Shown piece after piece: positions 1-7,262 of a stretch of DNA of 40,242 bases (its first letter is position 1; the number at the start of each line of letters is the position of its first letter). The position numbers and the translations under genes are program-made. Location of the stretch: NCBI GenBank assembly GCA_947175015.1, contig CAMWLE010000026.1:1-40242 (forward strand), written 5' to 3'. The stretch comes from an uncultured bacterium (lineage in GTDB: Bacteria; Bacillota; Clostridia; Lachnospirales; Lachnospiraceae). The notes beneath the pieces are model-generated. The model worked only from the letters and a program-made list of their open reading frames with translations, ran no database searches and was not told the origin of the DNA.

Positions 1-2
1 CA

Positions 3-1166
3 GTTATTTTGATTGATGAATATTATGTGCCGATGAAAAATGGGTATTTTAAAGGGTTTTATGAAGAGATGGCGGATTTTATCTGTTCGCTTTTTGAGTC
101 TGCGCTGAAAACGAATGATTGTTTACAGTTTGCGGTAATTACAGGATGTTTAAGAATATCGAAAGAAAGCATTTTTACAGGTTTAAATCATTTGAAAATA
201 ATTTCGGTCCTTGATAAAAAATACAGCGAGCATTTCGGGTTTACTGAATCGGAAGTATTGCAGATGATGGCTTATTATGGAGCAGAGAGCCGCTTCCCGA
301 CCATGAAGGAATGGTATGACGGATATTTATTCGGAAATACGGAGGTTTATAACCCATGGAGCGTAATTAATTTTATGTATGATTTATCCGCGGATATTAA
401 CGCATTTCCGCATCCGTACTGGATCAACACCAGCTCCAACGATATTATAAAGGAGATGGTGGCCGAAGCGGACAGGGAGACAAAAGGGCAGATTGAAGTA
501 CTTATAAACGGCGGGACGTTGGATATACAGGTGTATGAGGAAATTACCTATGGTGATATGAATGAAAAGGGTGAAAGTCTGTGGAATTTCCTGTATTTTA
601 CCGGGTATTTGACGAAAGAGAGGGAATATTTCAAGGAATCTTCTATTTTTTTGCAGGTGCGCATTCCAAACACAGAAGTAAAAACAATATACCAGAATAC
701 GATTCTGGGGTGGTTTCGCAAAATGATAGAAAAGCAGGATTTTCGGGATCTGTATCGTGCCATGGAAGAGGAAAATGGGGAGAAAATGGGGGAGATACTG
801 AATGAACAGCTTTTTTCCACCATCAGTTTCTATGACAGCGCGGAGAATTTCTATCATGGTTTCCTCGCTGGAATCTTAAGTCAGAGTGAGAACTATCTGG
901 TAAAATCAAACCGTGAGTCGGGCAGCGGGCGGTCAGATATTATGGTAAAAAGTCCCTCCCTGCGTGGCAGGGCATTCATCATAGAGGTTAAAGTTTCCGG
1001 GAACATTGATGATCTGGAAGTTGATGCGGAAGAGGCGCTGCAGCAGATATACGATAAAAGGTACATGGATGAACTGCACACGGAAGGCTACCGGAAAATT
1101 GACTGCTGCGGAATCTCATTTTACAGAAAGGATTGCGAAGTACGGTTTGGGAAGGGAGAGGGCTGA
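3..1166 (+). CDS. AAA-ATPase-like / PD-(D/E)XK nuclease family protein (5' end outside window)
   Basis: The reading frame is already open at the window edge, so only the C-terminal part of the gene is present (about 387 codons). It opens in VILIDEY, a Walker B motif, so the Walker A motif lies upstream. The sequence [20 protein letters not shown] is typical of the AAA-ATPase-like family (PF09820 type), and the C-terminus carries GRSDIMV followed by IIEVKV, the D...ExK core of the PD-(D/E)XK nuclease domain usually fused to it. Family members are commonly about 500-560 aa and multicopy in Lachnospiraceae and Bacteroidetes genomes. Their role is not established; defence or mobile-element functions have been suggested. 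It reads into a 110-bp gap before the biotin promoter and shows no link to that operon. Confidence 0.85.
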   Translation, partial: VILIDEYYVPMKNGYFKGFYEEMADFICSLFESALKTNDCLQFAVITGCLRISKESIFTGLNHLKIISVLDKKYSEHFGFTESEVLQMMAYYGAESRFPTMKEWYDGYLFGNTEVYNPWSVINFMYDLSADINAFPHPYWINTSSNDIIKEMVAEADRETKGQIEVLINGGTLDIQVYEEITYGDMNEKGESLWNFLYFTGYLTKEREYFKESSIFLQVRIPNTEVKTIYQNTILGWFRKMIEKQDFRDLYRAMEEENGEKMGEILNEQLFSTISFYDSAENFYHGFLAGILSQSENYLVKSNRESGSGRSDIMVKSPSLRGRAFIIEVKVSGNIDDLEVDAEEALQQIYDKRYMDELHTEGYRKIDCCGISFYRKDCEVRFGKGEG

Positions 1167-1215
1167 AGAAAAACGAATCGGAAATAGCTGATATATCCAT
1201 ACCCCTTGGGATAAA

Positions 1216-1244
1216 TGTAAACAATAATTGTTATAGGGTTGACA
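1216..1244 (+). promoter_or_regulatory. Predicted BirA operator of the biotin operon
   Basis: TGTAAAC (1216-1222) and GTTGACA (1238-1244) form an inverted repeat separated by 15 nt. Extending outwards, 8 of 10 positions per arm match. This fits the TGTWAAC-N14-16-GTTWACA form of BirA sites ahead of bacterial biotin genes. The right half contains the -35 hexamer of the operon promoter, so biotinyl-AMP-bound BirA would block RNA polymerase directly. The regulator gene is not in the window, so the assignment rests on site sequence and on the biotin genes downstream. Confidence 0.75.
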
Positions 1245-1267
1245 ATTCGTTTTCCATCCTTTATACT
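1239..1267 (+). promoter_or_regulatory. Sigma-A promoter of the biotin operon
   Basis: TTGACA (1239-1244) and TATACT (1262-1267) are separated by exactly 17 nt, a near-consensus housekeeping promoter. Transcription would start near 1273-1275, which rules out the upstream GTG at 1278 as a sensible start for the first gene and supports the ATG at 1317. Confidence 0.8.
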
Positions 1268-1316
1268 CTAAAGAAAAGTGGTTACAAATTTGAATGAACA
1301 GGGTTGCGAGGTGTCT

Positions 1317-1802
1317 ATGGAGAACAGGAAAAAAATCAGAGAAATGACTGTCACGGCATTGCTGTCCGTGTTATTGGCTGTTGCCGGAATGTTTCGGCTT
1401 CCGGGGATTGTACCGGGAACAGAGTTCCAACTCTCTGCCCCTTTTGCAGTCTGTATCGCAGCCTGTTTTGGCTTTAAGAAATATATCAAAATCGGCATTC
1501 TGGCCAGCGCTATTCAGATGGCGCTTGGCACATATTCCATTGTAAATGTTACAATTTCTATGATATTCCGCCTGGTTGCAGGAGGGGTTCTGGGAATTTT
1601 TGGTGTACATCCCATAACAATTGCTATCAGCGGTCCTTTAGGGACGGTGGCGGGTAGACTGATTCTTGGCTGCATTACGGGCACGAGTCCGTTAGCGCTG
1701 ATTGCGGCGGCTCTGCCTGGAATGGTATTTACTGCGGTGGGGTCCGTTATTATGTTTCCGGTGATGAAGAGAGTGGTGGGGGCAGAGAATATTCGTTGCT
1801 GA
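1317..1802 (+). CDS. Six-helix membrane protein, ECF-transporter S-component-like, first gene of the biotin operon
   Basis: A small (161 aa), very hydrophobic protein with about six predicted membrane helices and short loops, the size and shape of substrate-binding (S) components of energy-coupling-factor vitamin transporters. It does not resemble BioY in the stretches I can compare. The ATG at 1317 is chosen because GAGGTG lies 3 nt upstream and the promoter's transcription start would fall too close to the earlier in-frame GTG at 1278. It is the first gene after the predicted BirA operator and sits immediately ahead of bioW. I therefore infer uptake of biotin or of a biotin precursor; pimelate, the BioW substrate, is the most attractive guess. 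Substrate and family remain unproven. Confidence 0.7.
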   Translation: MENRKKIREMTVTALLSVLLAVAGMFRLPGIVPGTEFQLSAPFAVCIAACFGFKKYIKIGILASAIQMALGTYSIVNVTISMIFRLVAGGVLGIFGVHPITIAISGPLGTVAGRLILGCITGTSPLALIAAALPGMVFTAVGSVIMFPVMKRVVGAENIRC

Positions 1803-1885
1803 TGATATAGGGAACGGAATGGAACAAATTGTGCTGACAATGTTTCAAATGAAGGATGGGGAGTCAGTGCAGAAGAGAAAGAGAA

Positions 1886-2656
1886 ATGGGAATGAATCGT
1901 TATAGTATTAAGATGAGAGCGTCAAACAAAGAAGAGGGACATATTTCGGGAGCAGAAAAAATAATTCCGGAGGAAGAACTGGAACAATATTGTTCCCGGC
2001 TGCTGAGACGGGCATTACAGCATAGCAAAGGAAAACCGGATTTTATTAATCTGAAGATTGAGGCCATAAGAGAAGAGGAAATCCTGCATCTTCCTGCGCT
2101 TACAGTTACTACAGTCCGGACCGACAGTGCGGCGGAAGGGCGGGAGGTGGTTCTTGACTATCTGCATAAGCTGGGGTTGCCACGGGCGGAAGAGATTCTG
2201 GCAATATGGGAGCAGAGCTATGCCATGCGGGGAGCGATGCTTTTGGATGCGGATACACTGCAACGTCTGGAGCCGGACAGGGAGAGGGGAATTCGTGCTA
2301 CCTATATGGATATGGAAACGGAGGATGAGGCCAGAAAGTCTTCCTGTGGAGGTAAGAATCATTTTAATGAAGCACTGGTTCTGGCTACAAAGGTGGTCAG
2401 TCATCCCAATATTGTAGCGGAGCTGTGTATTTCCGATGATCCGGATTATGTGACCGGTTATATTGCTGCCAGGGAGTTTGGGTATGTGCGCATTACTACT
2501 TTGAAGGAAATGGGAAGTCCACAGGGCGGAAGAGTCTTTTTGTTTCGGGGAGAAGAGCGGGATTTGGAGGACTGCATCCGATATCTGCAACAGCAGAAGG
2601 TACTTGTCCATGTGGACACAGATACAGATTGGGCTTCCGGGCGGACTGTTGTATAA
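1886..2656 (+). CDS. bioW: 6-carboxyhexanoate--CoA ligase (pimeloyl-CoA synthetase) BioW
   Basis: Activates pimelate with CoA and ATP to pimeloyl-CoA, the entry step of biotin synthesis in many Firmicutes. The sequence follows Bacillus BioW from end to end: YSIKMRAS at the N-terminus, HISGAEKIIPEEEL, HSKGKPDFINL, RGAMLLDADT, ERGIRATYMD, EALVLATKVVSHPNIVAELC, SDDPDYVTGYIA and GRVFLF. The ATG at 1886 gives 256 aa and follows a purine-rich AGAAGAGAAAGAG stretch. In-frame ATGs at 1856 (no spaced ribosome binding site) and 1892 are alternatives. It lies between the membrane protein and bioF. With BioW, the organism depends on free pimelate rather than on the BioC/BioH route; neither gene is present here. 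Confidence 0.95.
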   Translation: MGMNRYSIKMRASNKEEGHISGAEKIIPEEELEQYCSRLLRRALQHSKGKPDFINLKIEAIREEEILHLPALTVTTVRTDSAAEGREVVLDYLHKLGLPRAEEILAIWEQSYAMRGAMLLDADTLQRLEPDRERGIRATYMDMETEDEARKSSCGGKNHFNEALVLATKVVSHPNIVAELCISDDPDYVTGYIAAREFGYVRITTLKEMGSPQGGRVFLFRGEERDLEDCIRYLQQQKVLVHVDTDTDWASGRTVV

Positions 2657-2680
2657 ATGGGCGAAAGGTAAGGGATATCC

Positions 2681-3862
2681 GTGGATAAGTGGAAACGAAT
2701 GGAAGAGGAACTGGGGATGCTTGAAGAGAAGCATTTGTACCGCAGGATAAAGGTACTGGAGAGTGCGCAGAAATCGCATGTCCGGTATCAGGGCAGAGAG
2801 ATGTTGATGCTGGCATCTAATTCTTATCTGGATCTATGTGATGATGTGCGGGTGAAAGAATATGCGGCAAAGATACTTATGGAATATGGCACGGGATCCG
2901 GCGGGGCCAGGCTGACCACGGGTACAATGAGGATACATATGGAACTGGAGGCGGAGATTTCACGGTTTAAGGGCAGAGAAGCTGCGATGGTATTTAACAC
3001 AGGATTTGCGGCAAACAGTGGAATTCTTCCGGCTTTGTGCGGAGAGGGAGATATTATTTACAGTGATGCCCGGAATCATGCCAGCATTATTGACGGCTGT
3101 AGAATGTCAAAGGCGGATACGGTCATTTATAAGCATAACGATATGGCGGATCTGGAAGAGAAGATTCTGGAACATCCGGGAAGGTGGGGAGTGATTGTCA
3201 GCGACGGGGTGTTCAGCATGGACGGGGATATTGTGGACCTGCCAGGGCTCGTGAGACTGGCAGATACTTATGGTCTGCTTTCCATGATTGATGAGGCGCA
3301 TGCTACCGGAGTGATTGGAGCTACCGGACGAGGGTGTGAAGAATATTTCCATATGGAAGGGAAAACAGATATTTTAATGGGAACGTTAAGCAAAGCAATC
3401 GGATCGGAAGGCGGTTATGTCTGTGGTTCGCGCACATTGACAGAATATTTAAAAAATAAGGCCAGGAGTTATATTTTTTCCACGGCGCTTTCTCCGGTGA
3501 CAATAGCGGCAGCAAAGAAAGCATTGGAATTGATGGAGGAAGAATCCTGGCGGGTTCAAAAATTACAGGAAAATGTCAGTTGGTTTTGTCGATGTCTTCA
3601 GGGACTTGGGATTGATGCTCACTCGGAGACTGCTATTGTACCTATTCGGATCGGAAATGAAGAAAGGGCATTGCAGGTGTCCGAAAAACTGATGGAACAG
3701 GGATATTTCATTCCGGCCATCCGCTATCCCACAGTCAGAAAGGGAGAGGCTATGCTGCGTGCGGCATTGATGGCGACTCATACCGAAGAAGAACTGGCGG
3801 AGGCGGCGCAGGCAATCAGGGAAGCCATTGTACATTGCAGTGAGTGGGCAAAGAAATTCTGA
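2681..3862 (+). CDS. bioF: 8-amino-7-oxononanoate synthase
   Basis: A PLP-dependent alpha-oxoamine synthase (393 aa) condensing pimeloyl-CoA with L-alanine to 8-amino-7-oxononanoate, the second biotin step here. Family motifs include ASNSYLDL near the N-terminus, GTGSGGARLTTGT, the nucleotide and PLP region NTGFAANSG, MIDEAHATG with the aspartate that contacts the pyridine nitrogen, and GTLSKAIG with the probable Schiff-base lysine K238. The GTG start at 2681 is preceded by GGTAAGGGA with a 5-nt spacer; the ATG at 2699 is a weaker alternative. It begins 24 nt after bioW. Confidence 0.96.
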   Translation: MDKWKRMEEELGMLEEKHLYRRIKVLESAQKSHVRYQGREMLMLASNSYLDLCDDVRVKEYAAKILMEYGTGSGGARLTTGTMRIHMELEAEISRFKGREAAMVFNTGFAANSGILPALCGEGDIIYSDARNHASIIDGCRMSKADTVIYKHNDMADLEEKILEHPGRWGVIVSDGVFSMDGDIVDLPGLVRLADTYGLLSMIDEAHATGVIGATGRGCEEYFHMEGKTDILMGTLSKAIGSEGGYVCGSRTLTEYLKNKARSYIFSTALSPVTIAAAKKALELMEEESWRVQKLQENVSWFCRCLQGLGIDAHSETAIVPIRIGNEERALQVSEKLMEQGYFIPAIRYPTVRKGEAMLRAALMATHTEEELAEAAQAIREAIVHCSEWAKKF

Positions 3863-3912
3863 GCAGCACATAAGAGTTAACAATGTGGAAGTATACAGTA
3901 GGAGGTGTAAGT

Positions 3913-4887
3913 ATGGGCATTGTACAAGAGTTAAAAGAAAAAGTATTGAATTTTGGAGAAATTTCCAAAAAGGAAGTGCTTATGCTTGTGGGGGAGCCTT
4001 TGGAAGAGCTTGCGGAAGCAGCGGATGAGATACGCGGGAAAATGTGCGGTCATGGATTTGACATCTGTACCATTATCAACGGAAAATGTGGGCGTTGTTC
4101 TGAGGATTGTAAGTATTGTGCGCAGAGCGCACATTATCAGACAAAGTGTACGGAAGTTTATCCGCTTCTGCCGACAGAAAAGCTATTGGAAGGGGCGAAA
4201 TATAATGAAGCCAGGGGCGTCTTGCGTTATTCCATTGTGACATCGGGCAGAAAACTATCGGATTTTGAAGTGGCTCAGGTGTGCGAAAGCATTCGCGCAA
4301 TAAAAGAAGAAACCGATATTCAGATTTGCGTGTCTTTTGGTTTAGTGGGGGAAGAACAGTTCAGAAAAATCAAAGAAGCCGGCGCTTCCCGTGTGCATTG
4401 TAATCTGGAATCGTCCGAAAGGTTTTTTCGGCAGGTCTGTACCACCCATACCTATGAAGAGAAAATTATGACACTGAAAGCGGCGCAAAGGGCAGGTTTA
4501 TCTGTTTGTTCCGGCGGTATCCTGGGACTTGGGGAGACCATGGAGGATCGTATCGATATGATTTTGACTGCAAGGGAGCTGGGCGTAAAATCTATTCCCG
4601 TCAATCTTCTCAATCCGATTCCCGGGACACCTTATGAGAGAAATAAGCCGTTGACAAATGAAGAGGCAAGGCTTTGTGTAGCCCTGTTTCGTTTTCTGAT
4701 ACCGGATGCTTCCATTCGGCTTGCTGGCGGCAGAGGACTTCTTGGGGATAAGGGAAAAGGCTGCTTCCAAAGCGGCGCCAACGCAGCGATTTCCGGCGAT
4801 ATGCTGACGACGGCGGGTATTACGGTGGAGACGGACATGCGCTTGATACAGGAGTTGGGATTCGAGGTGAGACTTTGTAATGAGTAA
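3913..4887 (+). CDS. bioB: Biotin synthase (radical SAM)
   Basis: A radical SAM enzyme (324 aa) inserting sulfur into dethiobiotin, the last biotin step. The SAM-cluster motif CxxxCxxC is C62, C66 and C69 in CSEDCKYC, preceded by IINGKCGRC. Further BioB landmarks are YSIVTSGR, HCNLESSERFF, CSGGILGLGET, NLLNPIPGTP and RLAGGRGLLGDKG. The ATG at 3913 is chosen because AGGAGGTG lies 5 nt upstream; the earlier ATG at 3883 would place that site inside the gene. It overlaps bioD by 8 nt, which implies translational coupling. Confidence 0.96.
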   Translation: MGIVQELKEKVLNFGEISKKEVLMLVGEPLEELAEAADEIRGKMCGHGFDICTIINGKCGRCSEDCKYCAQSAHYQTKCTEVYPLLPTEKLLEGAKYNEARGVLRYSIVTSGRKLSDFEVAQVCESIRAIKEETDIQICVSFGLVGEEQFRKIKEAGASRVHCNLESSERFFRQVCTTHTYEEKIMTLKAAQRAGLSVCSGGILGLGETMEDRIDMILTARELGVKSIPVNLLNPIPGTPYERNKPLTNEEARLCVALFRFLIPDASIRLAGGRGLLGDKGKGCFQSGANAAISGDMLTTAGITVETDMRLIQELGFEVRLCNE

Positions 4888-5566
4888 AAAGATTTTCATT
4901 ACCGGAACAGGGACAGACGTAGGGAAAACATATGTGACGGCATTGATCGTAAAGAAATTAAAAGAAAGCGGCAGGAATGCAGGGTATTATAAAGCTGCTA
5001 TGAGCGGCAATGAGCGTCGTGGGGATGGCACTCTGATTCCGGGGGATGCCGTGTATGTAAAAAATATCTCCGGAATCTCACAGCCGCTTGAGAAGATGTG
5101 CCCTTATGTCTATGAACATGCGGTATCACCGCATTTGGCGTCACGACTGGAAGGGAATCCGGTGCGTATGGAGGTTGTGGAGCAGGGTTTTTTGGAAGTG
5201 TGCGGAGAGTATGACTATGTGACAATGGAAGGCAGCGGCGGCATTTTCTGTCCGATTTGTTTTGATGAAGAGAAAATATGGCTGGAGGATGTGATTGGGA
5301 GATTGGGTCTTTCCTGTCTGGTCATTGCCGATGCCGGGCTGGGCACCATCAACAATGTAGTGCTGACAGTAGAGTATATGCGTACTCACAGGATTCCTGT
5401 CAAGGGGATATTATATAACCGATTCCATAAGGGAAATATTATGGAAGAGGATAACATAAGAATGTGCGAGTATATAACAGGACTGAAAACGCTTGCCTGT
5501 GTGGAGGATGGAGCCACGGAGCTTGCTGTGGATGCGGAGGAGCTGGCATCTCTGTACGAAGAGTAA
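4880..5566 (+). CDS. bioD: Dethiobiotin synthetase
   Basis: Closes the ureido ring of 7,8-diaminononanoate with CO2 and ATP to give dethiobiotin, the BioB substrate. The 228-aa protein opens with KKIFITGTGTDVGKT, the characteristic BioD P-loop (G9-T17, K16), and carries EGSGGIFCPI and VIADAGLGTINNVVLTVEY, both family signatures. It starts inside the end of bioB. The next gene, bioA, completes the set, so W, F, A, D and B are all present. Confidence 0.96.
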   Translation: MSKKIFITGTGTDVGKTYVTALIVKKLKESGRNAGYYKAAMSGNERRGDGTLIPGDAVYVKNISGISQPLEKMCPYVYEHAVSPHLASRLEGNPVRMEVVEQGFLEVCGEYDYVTMEGSGGIFCPICFDEEKIWLEDVIGRLGLSCLVIADAGLGTINNVVLTVEYMRTHRIPVKGILYNRFHKGNIMEEDNIRMCEYITGLKTLACVEDGATELAVDAEELASLYEE

Positions 5567-5643
5567 AGGAGATGGATATTGATTGCCGAAACAGATGAGT
5601 ATTGCCGAACATATTTGCGGATATAGAAAGGGGGATGATTGCT

Positions 5644-6846
5644 ATGATTTGGTATCCATACCAGCAAATGAAGACGATGAAGGAACCATTTAAGATTATA
5701 GATGCCCAAGGGGTATACCTTTACACGGAGGAACGAAGGATGATTGATTCGGTTTCCTCCTGGTGGAGCGTGATCCATGGATATAAGCATCCGGTTTTAA
5801 CGGAAGCGATTCAATCTCAGGCGGGCCGTTTTTCTCATGTAATGCTGGGGGGACTGACACATGAGCCGGTACAGAAACTTGCAGATAAATTGGAAGCCTG
5901 GCTGCCGGGAGATCTGGACTACTGCTTTTTCTCCGATTCCGGCAGTGTGGCAGTGGAGGTAGCGTTGAAAATGGCGCTGCAATATTATGTAAATCGGGGA
6001 GAGCTGAAAAGAACCAAGGTTTTATCGCTGACCCATGCCTATCATGGAGACACTTTCAAAGCAATGGAAGTAGGAGATGATGAGGATTATCATTTTATTC
6101 TGGAGGCTTATGGTGAGAAAAGGAATGTGATTCATATTCCCACAGAGATTGATGTGTTGGAAGAAGCATTTTCTGCATTTCATGAAGAATTGAATTGTTT
6201 CATTGTGGAGCCGTTGCTGCAGGGCGCAGGCGGTATGCGGATGTACGATCTCGCTTTTTTGCAGCGGGCAAGGGAATTGTGCGACAGGTACGGTGTGCTG
6301 CTGATTTTCGATGAAGTGGCCACAGGCTTTGGAAGGACGGGAAACAGGTTTGTGGCAGACCTAGTGCTGCCGGATATTCTGGTGCTTGGCAAGGCATTGA
6401 CGGGTGGTTATATAGGACATGCAGCTACCATTGCCAATCATAAGGTGTATGACGGATTTTATGGGGATGATGCCCAAAAGGCGCTGATGCATGGTCCTAC
6501 ATTTATGGGAAATGCCCTTGCCTGCAGTGTGGCGTTAAAATCCATTGAATTGTTTGAAGAGGGCGATTATTTATCCAGAATTCATCGTATAGAGGAAATC
6601 ACAAGGCATGAGATGGAGGGACTGGAACATCCGGAGATTCGTCAGGTACGGATGATGGGAGGTTGTGTCTGCATTGAGGTCAGGAATGCGGATGTACTTC
6701 GGGGATTTCAGCAGTTTGCATATGAGCGGGAGGTATTCAGCCGTCCGTTCCTGAATTATATGTATGCGATGGTACCATATGTAATTACGGAGGATGAGCT
6801 GGTAAAGGTTCTGGGTGTGATGAAGGAGTGGTTTATCGGCCGTTGA
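5644..6846 (+). CDS. bioA: Adenosylmethionine--8-amino-7-oxononanoate aminotransferase
   Basis: A class III PLP aminotransferase (400 aa) that uses S-adenosylmethionine as amino donor to make 7,8-diaminononanoate. The sequence tracks E. coli BioA: IWYPYQQM, VSSWWSVIHGYKHP, SHVMLGGLTHEP, FFSDSGSVAVEVALKMALQY, AYHGDT, EPLLQGAGGMRMY, FDEVATGFGRTG, LGKALTGG with the probable PLP lysine K250, and MHGPTFMGNALAC. The start at 5644 places AAAGGGGG 9 nt upstream; ATG 5635 and ATG 5602 are in frame but less well placed. It begins 77 nt after bioD and is the last gene of the operon. Confidence 0.96.
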   Translation: MIWYPYQQMKTMKEPFKIIDAQGVYLYTEERRMIDSVSSWWSVIHGYKHPVLTEAIQSQAGRFSHVMLGGLTHEPVQKLADKLEAWLPGDLDYCFFSDSGSVAVEVALKMALQYYVNRGELKRTKVLSLTHAYHGDTFKAMEVGDDEDYHFILEAYGEKRNVIHIPTEIDVLEEAFSAFHEELNCFIVEPLLQGAGGMRMYDLAFLQRARELCDRYGVLLIFDEVATGFGRTGNRFVADLVLPDILVLGKALTGGYIGHAATIANHKVYDGFYGDDAQKALMHGPTFMGNALACSVALKSIELFEEGDYLSRIHRIEEITRHEMEGLEHPEIRQVRMMGGCVCIEVRNADVLRGFQQFAYEREVFSRPFLNYMYAMVPYVITEDELVKVLGVMKEWFIGR

Positions 6847-7014
6847 ACCATATTATAGCGAAAGCAGTTTTCCGGCACACCCAAGGCAGGTGTTTATTAC
6901 AGAAATAGAATTTCACGGCAGAGGGCGCGGAAAATGAAGCGGAAAAACATGGCGGCAGAAACGTAATGATGAACTTAGAGACCAGGATGTGAATATACTG
7001 ATGAATAAGACGAA

Positions 7015-7050
7015 AAGGAGTGTTCCGAAAAATGGGATGCTCCTTCTTTG
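7015..7050 (+). terminator. Probable terminator of the biotin operon
   Basis: AAGGAGTGTTCC (7015-7026) pairs with GGGATGCTCCTT (7034-7045) over 12 bp including three G-U pairs, with a 7-nt A-rich loop. A short T-rich CTTTG follows. The T-run is weak, so this is probable rather than certain. The rest of the 416-nt gap between bioA and the kinase (6847-7262) shows only the promoter listed next. Confidence 0.55.
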
Positions 7051-7121
7051 CGTTATGGCTGTAACAAATCAGGAAAGATACTTATTGTCTGGTTTTTCAT
7101 GGAAGGAGTGCAAAGTAAATA

Positions 7122-7150
7122 TTGTAATGAAGGTTATGATTTGATATACT
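7122..7150 (+). promoter_or_regulatory. Promoter ahead of the hybrid histidine kinase
   Basis: TTGTAA (7122-7127) and TATACT (7145-7150) are spaced by 17 nt. Transcription would start around 7157, leaving a leader of about 105 nt before the kinase start. Confidence 0.55.
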
Positions 7151-7262
7151 TGAAAAAATGTCTTGGGTGTCTCGACAAAAAGGGTGGGCTTTATCCATTT
7201 GTGCTGCTTGAGTCAGGGTGAATACCAATGATAATTTGTAATTTGTAGCAGGGGGTATGGGT

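Noticed and set aside
1278..1316. GTG at 1278 as start of the membrane protein
   Set aside because: It is only about 11 nt from the -10 box; the ATG at 1317 has its own GAGGTG.
2015..2779. Long open frame on the minus strand opposite bioW
   Set aside because: It lies antisense to a clearly conserved bioW, has no ribosome binding site and gives no recognisable protein.
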